Assembly: GCF_004798865.1 (NCBI RefSeq)
Contig: NW_025335587.1
Location: 4,005,585-4,069,584, forward strand
Reading direction: 5' to 3'
Source: Varanus komodoensis
Taxonomy: Eukaryota; Chordata; Lepidosauria; Squamata; Varanidae
Length of the DNA: 64,000 nucleotides
The notes under the pieces were generated by a model. The model was not told the DNA's origin. It did not search any database and saw only the letters and a list, made by a program, of their open reading frames with translations. Below, piece after piece: positions 58,381 through 64,000 of this stretch; the first letter of the stretch is position 1; each line of letters begins with the position of its first letter. A program made the position numbers and the translations under genes.

Positions 58381-58426
58381 ACCTGGCTCTAACAATACAT
58401 TTTACCTGGCTCTAACTATACATTCT
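58381..58426. repeat. 23-bp tandem duplication
   Basis: ACCTGGCTCTAACAATACAT followed by TTT, then ACCTGGCTCTAACTATACAT followed by TCT. Two units, two differences. Confidence 0.9.
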
Positions 58427-58429
58427 TAA

Positions 58430-60580
58430 GGACGTATTTCTGGTATGTCAAGCTATTAGCTATATCATATAAAGGACAAGAAATTATTTCTACAAACTAT
58501 TCCAAAATGAGAAATGTCATACTGGAAGGGTTAATACAAATCAATCTCAGAAAAATAGTATAGGCACTTTAACATCCTTGATTTATGCATACCTTGCTCA
58601 GGTAGTAACAAAGGGCAGGATTTAGTTTGGTCCAAGGTTGTTTCTCAGCACTCAACCCTCCCAATGCATTCCAAATGAGAGAAATTTCTGAATACATTTG
58701 TGCTGACATTTGCAGATAAATAAACTTTCAGTGAAGTGGTTCAGTCTTCACACACACACAAATCTTCATTGCCTTTCTATCAAGCCAGCTGTAAGGCAAC
58801 TTACAACACCTTCAAAAGCCATCAACTCTTTGAGTGGTTCCTTCCAGTCAGCCACTATGTAACACCACCCAATTCAATTTCTATTGATTTTACCTAGTAC
58901 ACCACCCAACATGAATCTCAAGTTTTGCTAATATAAGCACTGTTACATTTCTCTTAAATTTTGTTTTCTGGCTAGCAAAGTATATGTCTCTTTCATCCAG
59001 GTAACAAATAGATGTAGAATTTGAGAAACAAAAGCAGGGTGCAGCAGCCAGTAAGTGAAAGGGATGATTGTCAGCTGAGACCAGAATTGAATGTTGGGTG
59101 AGCTAGATGCAGTTGGAGAAGACAACCCCTTTAAAGGTGAAAGGGTACTACTGTTTTAACAGCAGACATGAAATCCACAACTGTGGAATTAATTTGTTAA
59201 GGACAGGTGATTAGAGATGGGGTGCAGAAACAGAATCCAGATGGGACACTGACTTTAGCCCTTCTTTCATTCTTTCTATCTGCCTTATGGGAAGAAGATG
59301 ATCCCTTCATTCCTGCCTTAAGGAATTGGTCAATTTTCATGCATCACTAAAGATACAATCCGGACCCCATATCTCACTTCTCTTTTTGCCATTGGTGAAT
59401 GGCAGACTTTGCATCTGCTGCTGTATTAATATCTCAACATTTATTCATATTTTCAAATACATTTATTTCAATCTATAAAGAGAAGCTGGGCTCTGGGACC
59501 TCCCCTTACACTCCCCTACTTTTTATCTTTCTCTCTATAGAGGAAACATTTGTTCCAAACATATGGAAGGACCCTGCTGGAGGCCAACATTTAATGCTCT
59601 AGTTAATAGCATTTTCAAAGAAAAACAAAAAGAAATCTATGCATAGTATGCCAAATATACATCCATCATGCTTACAGTCTCTCAGGTGAGATGGTTTTCT
59701 TTTATCCTTAACCCTTGCTGGAAAGCCCCTGAAATAACCATCTGAGAACAGAAGACTGTAACAAAGGGGAGAAGGGAAGGTCCAACTGTGCTTATCCCAC
59801 AACTGTGGGGTTTGGATAATTTCTGCTCAAGTACTACTGCGGACATGTGTTCAGTGCCTATAGGGCAACCAAGCACACTATGTACTAAAAAAGCTAGGTT
59901 CATTCAAGATTATCATGTAATAGCTTTCAGTGGAAAGAAGAATTTCATTGTCAATTTAGAGCATGAGAAAGAGATGCTATGCTTGCTCTACTAGCATTCC
60001 AGCAACTTGTCTTCAACGGAGAAACTGCCGTCTGGCTGGTACTTCAGGCTGTTTGTAATCCTGGCTAGACTATTCAAGTCTGCTGCCAGCATTTTTGTCC
60101 TTTCCACTATGTGAGCTGGTATCCATGTCAATGAGACTGGTTTGTCTTGTCTATAACAACTCAGTATATTACATGTAGCCTTCCAACATCTGCACATAAA
60201 TGCACTCCAGCGAATGCAGTTAGTGTCCTCCATACCTAAGAGGGGAGAATTAATGGATCCAGTAAGTGTGGCAGAACCTTGGCAAATAATTCCACAATGT
60301 GAAATAACCACTCAAACAAGGTCTTTTTGTTTTGCATGAGACCTGCCATGGTCATACAGCAAGACTATGGTTGCTAGAATGACACAAGAGTGTAACTCAA
60401 TTTATTCTCTTGGGCCATTCAGCAATTTCCAATAGCATCAATTGTGGTATCCTTTTGGAGCAGCGCTGTAAACTGAATGTAGGAGATACCTGGGTAGTAT
60501 CATAAAAAGAAGGACAGCCTTGCTTGAGTTCCTTATGTCCTTATCAAATGGAGCTCCCTCAACAGTGTCATTGAAAATAT
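58430..60580. other. Intron, nothing firmly recognised
   Basis: A short piece at 58765-58812 (TTGCCTTTCTATCAAG..AAGGCAACTTACAACACC) may be a worn reversed L2 tail. No gene seen; the minus-strand frame at 59991-60311 has no domain. Confidence 0.4.
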
Positions 60581-60584
60581 GGCT

Positions 60585-61050
60585 GTGAGACTGCAGACTG
60601 GGAGATATGACCACATTGTTCCAGTGCTTACACCTTGTTGGATCTTAAGCCCATTTCCAGGCCCAAGTAGCTGTCTTTGTTATTAAACCTTCGTTCCAGA
60701 GTACCTTCTGTACAGGAACCTTCCTAGACCTGAAATCTTCTCTGGAAGCTATTCTGTAACCAACTGAGGTAGAGTGGCTAGCCACAGGAAAGAGGGCCTT
60801 TCGGTAGCGGTGCTCACCTATGGAGACTCAGCCATCTTAGCACCGCACAAAAGCTTTTCTTCCAGGGCTTGTCATCTGTTTTGCCTTTAATCAGTTTTAC
60901 CCTCTGTGACCTCTGTTTTAATGTGGCATTATAATTATATTGCTGTTGTCACTGAGTTTTAAATTGTTTTATTTCTGGTTGGAATTTACTTACAGTTTCG
61001 TTGTAGGGCAGCCTACAAATAATGAAATTAAAATAAAACAAAACAAAACA
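60585..61050 (+). mobile_element. Old L2 LINE 3' end
   Basis: GAGACTGCAGACTGGGAGAT then ATGACCACATTGTTCCAGTG correspond to the L2 block 'RLLTGxGRYDHIxPVL'. The 3' part has GGAAAGAGGGCCTTTCGGTA and GCGGTGCTCACC, then TTGTTTTATTTCTGG, GTAGGGCAGCCTACAAATAA and an A-rich AAAACAAAACAAAAC tail. Strongly diverged. Confidence 0.62.
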
Positions 61051-61189
61051 TTAATTTAACTGCTGGTACTCTCTTTTTATCACTGCAAGGAGGAATTCTT
61101 CACTTGGTCATACCATCATATACAAGGTCATCATGACTATTCAACTTGTTTTAAAAAACAAATCTTAAGATCTAGTAGAAGTCAATGTT

Positions 61190-61620
61190 CTTTTATAGTA
61201 TAATAAATTACTATTTATTTCAGTATCCATGTACCACCCTTCATTTTCAAATCACAGTCATGTGTTCAAATCACATTAAAATAACCACTGAAATAAAATG
61301 TGAAAAGAACAGCAAAGACAATTTACCAAGCTGGGCATTAAAATCAGCCCAAATCCAGGTATACAGGTATGTTTTCAACAGGCACCTAAACATCAAGAGC
61401 CTGTTATATTGCTGGAGGGAGTGAAATTGAAAGGCAGGGCACCACAACACAGATAGCTCTCCCCTGGTTACCATCAGATGTACCTGTGCAGGTTCTGGGA
61501 CAACCAGGATTTCTGAATCTTAATACTACATACAGTACAAGTTTTCTAGTAGCAGTACCTAGTAGCATTATTGACCACAACAAAGTACTTAGGAGACTTT
61601 CAGTGGGTCAGCTCCATATT
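61190..61620 (-). mobile_element. Old L2 LINE 3' part
   Basis: The reversed tail TACTATTTATTTCAGTATCC, then TACCACCCTTC..AAATCAC, AATTTACCAAGCTGGG, AATCAGCCCAAATCCAGGTA, TGTTTTCAACAGGCACCTAA, GGAGGGAGTGAAATTGAAAG, GCAGGGCACCACAACACAGA and GTACCTGTGCAGGTTCTGGG. This is the order of the L2 C-terminal region on the opposite strand. It lies tail to tail with the copy at 60585-61050. Confidence 0.58.
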
Positions 61621-61624
61621 CCCT

Positions 61625-64000
61625 TTAGGCATCACATCAGTTTCATGACACCCCACCAGCCCTGCCACTCTTGTCTTTTCTTGTGCATAAAGGTTAACTG
61701 GATTATTCCAAATGATGCAGAATAGCTAGAAGAATTTGCGACATCAGGCCAACAGGTGTCTTCATGAGTAACAAGATACAGATGACTTCAGTTTTAAGTG
61801 CACAAACCAAATATATCTTTAAACCCATTCATCTACATATAGCATTTGCCACAATGATTTTTTCACCTACCACAGTAAAAGATGACTTAGGTGTTTCATT
61901 ATCTAGCACTGAGGCCCATTCATCTAGTCAGTGACACTTTTTCTTTAGAAATTAAACACACACTCATAATCTGCATCCCTTTTAGGTAGCATTTAAAATC
62001 AAAGGTTCTTCAGCCACTGGAAAACCAAGGACTACCTCTACAATAGTCACAAGTAACTAAATTGCACAGTATAATGACAAGGCATCTATCCCATCGAGCT
62101 CTCTAACTGTTCAGCTGCGAGGAAGTACTGCAGAGCGACTTGGCTAACAACAACTCAAAGTCCACAAAAAAGGAAACTGCTGGAAGAATTTTGCTTTATT
62201 GACTGAAGTTGAAGTGGGAGAGCAGGAGGAAAAGCAGAATGTAGTTCAGACACCTGCAGTGCTGTTTAATTGAAGCAAGGCATAAGTGAAATGATTTTCC
62301 CCATCAGGAACTTTTATCTTATCTAGCTCTCTCAACATGTTTGCCATATAACTTGGATAAAATGCAAGTTCAATCAGTGTCTGCTTGGCTGGTGCAACTC
62401 TCTAATTTATTGAAGAAATAAAAGAAGCAATTCAAATTGTCCCTGCAAATCCCAGAAAACCCATACAAGATCATGCATACATAGAGGTTTTGCTTTATTC
62501 TATATATTTTGAGCTTTAATATAAAACCTTGTTACCCAAGGCTGTGTGCATCTTTCCACAATGGGGCTGTACAAACCATGACAACCTCAAACTCTTCCAG
62601 CCCAGTATGCACTAGATAAGGTTGCCCACAAAGTCTCTTGCCACAATGCATTTGTTAGCTGTTAAGAGGCTACAGAACCATTCTGCTTTAAACTGGAATC
62701 AATAAGTCTTATGGAAATTGGTGGTATTAAGTTATGCCCTAGGAAAAACTACTTATTTTCTTCCCTTTTTCTCTCCATTCACAACATAGTCTGATTACCA
62801 ACCTTTCACAGCACAGATAATTGTTAGAATTAAAAGAGGCCTCTGCCACAACCTAGCTTTACAACTTAGCTCAAGGTCACCTAACCATTTTTGGCTCAGT
62901 GAACTCATCTGGAATGTTGAGAGTATTCCTGGGTACTCTCACAAAATGGCTGCCATAGGTGTGGGACTTGCCCATTCAAAATGTGGGTGCCATGGTGAAA
63001 ATGCCCAGTGCCAAAACATTCACTTCCTGGTAGGCAACTGTAAGGCTACAAGAAAAATAATTTGATCAAGAACTTAATAAAAGGCAGAGATGGGCCCTGA
63101 GTTCCAAAGCCCCAAAGCACTGTTAAACCCAAATAAATATGGTGCTAGAAATAAAATTAAAATCAGGAAAGGTAGAAAGCCTGGTGAGTATCATGAGAGG
63201 AGTCCAGAGGCACTACACTGGAGACCCCAGACCTAGCTACATATCTGTGGCTTTTTTGGCCACCTGGCTCAATTACTGGCAAAGTTCCAACCTAAGCTTC
63301 TCAAAAGAATCAAGCCTACACAGTGTGATTATGCTAACCTCAGTTTCTATGGCTACTCTTCAGCCATGAACAAAACTTCTTCAGCCAAAAGTTGGGCCTT
63401 TCTGCCCCTTCATTCCCAATTTATATTGGGCTTTCAGCTACAATAGAACAAGCAAAATTACTGATGACATTAAAGGATCCTGTGAAAGAGCTTGTGACCA
63501 GGATTAGAGGGTTCCTGACAAGAGGTGTTAACATGCCAGGAACCCAGCAGTCAATTCTTCACTTGGCTCTTTTGCACTTCCAACCAGGTCTTTAAAAAAA
63601 CAAAAACAAAACAAACCTTAAAATTGAAAAAAGTTGTCATGACAGTGGCAAAAGGAGAGTCATCTATGAAGCAGACATTTACCAACTTGGCTTTAAAGCA
63701 CTTGCAGTTAGATTGTTCTTTCTCCACCTCCCTACTACAGAGAATTACAAAGCTTGTATTTAGCTGTCTGTTACAAATCATTTCTCTTTTCTCCACACAG
63801 CATTAGCAGTGCCTGGGCATTGTATACTAAGGGATGCTGACAGACAGATGATAGAGGAAAACACAGGCTCCAAGCAGAAGGCACAGGGGGTGGGCTGGAG
63901 GGAGTCAGTGCTTCATTGCGGACGTCAGGCCTTTTTTATGTTATACTGAAGTTTCCTATGACCATTAACAGACTAATGTCCTGTCCTCCAAGCAACACAT
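61625..64000. other. Intron, nothing recognised
   Basis: AT-rich sequence to the window end. No LRP8 exon, other gene or clear element was identified. Short frames on either strand lack motifs. Confidence 0.4.

Noticed and set aside
1-64000. CRISPR arrays, operons, phage or plasmid features
   Set aside because: No regularly spaced direct repeats and no prokaryotic gene layout; the sequence is a vertebrate intron.

Overview
This is a repeat-rich, AT-rich piece of vertebrate chromosome, almost certainly from a squamate reptile (lizard or snake). The repeat set shows this: CR1, L2 and RTE/BovB-like LINEs, tRNA-derived SINEs of the common squamate types, several hAT families and their short derivatives, Tc1/mariner-type MITEs, and solo LTRs of an endogenous-retrovirus-like family. 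There are no bacterial operons, CRISPR arrays or plasmid functions.

The only host coding sequence recognised is one 123-bp exon on the minus strand at 11869-11991. It encodes a complete LDL-receptor class A repeat, flanked by good splice sites and in phase 1-1. The peptide matches the second ligand-binding repeat of LRP8 (ApoER2, the reelin/apolipoprotein E receptor) better than that of VLDLR. The gene therefore reads right to left: 1-11868 would be the intron after this exon, and 11992-64000 (about 52 kb) the intron before it. No other LRP8 exon was recognised by eye.

Layout, left to right: 1-6 kb sparse intron with a CR1 fragment and SINE remnants; 6.5-8.3 kb a fairly young, 5'-truncated L2 LINE with recognisable reverse transcriptase, cut by an assembly gap whose two flanks repeat each other; 11.9 kb the LRP8 exon; 13.4 kb a tRNA-Ala-type SINE; 15.4-16.3 kb an old RTE/BovB-like LINE; 17.9-18.2 kb a mariner-type MITE carrying a (CA)n(GA)n tract; 20.0-20.9 kb an older L2 with a hAT MITE inside; 23.0-24.3 kb a three-level nest (L2 tail inside a hAT with a BED-finger transposase fragment, inside a mariner-like MITE); 26-30 kb palindromic MITEs, a CR1 3' end and an AT-rich DNA-transposon-like repeat; 35.9 kb another hAT MITE; 39.8-40.1 kb an L2 3' end; 41.5 kb a SINE; 46.0, 49.5 and 54.1 kb three copies of one LTR family; 52.9-54.3 kb an L2 interrupted twice; 57.7-58.2 kb a direct repeat with a gap; 60.6-61.6 kb two old L2 fragments.

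I found no convincing new gene system. The most useful signals are the LRP8 exon in an apparently very long intron, the nested transposons with readable target-site duplications, a very short form of the LTR with perfect target duplications, a 31-bp hairpin shared by three L2 3' ends, and evidence that two of the three 100-N gaps do not represent 100 real bases. All family names come from memory of motifs; no search was run.
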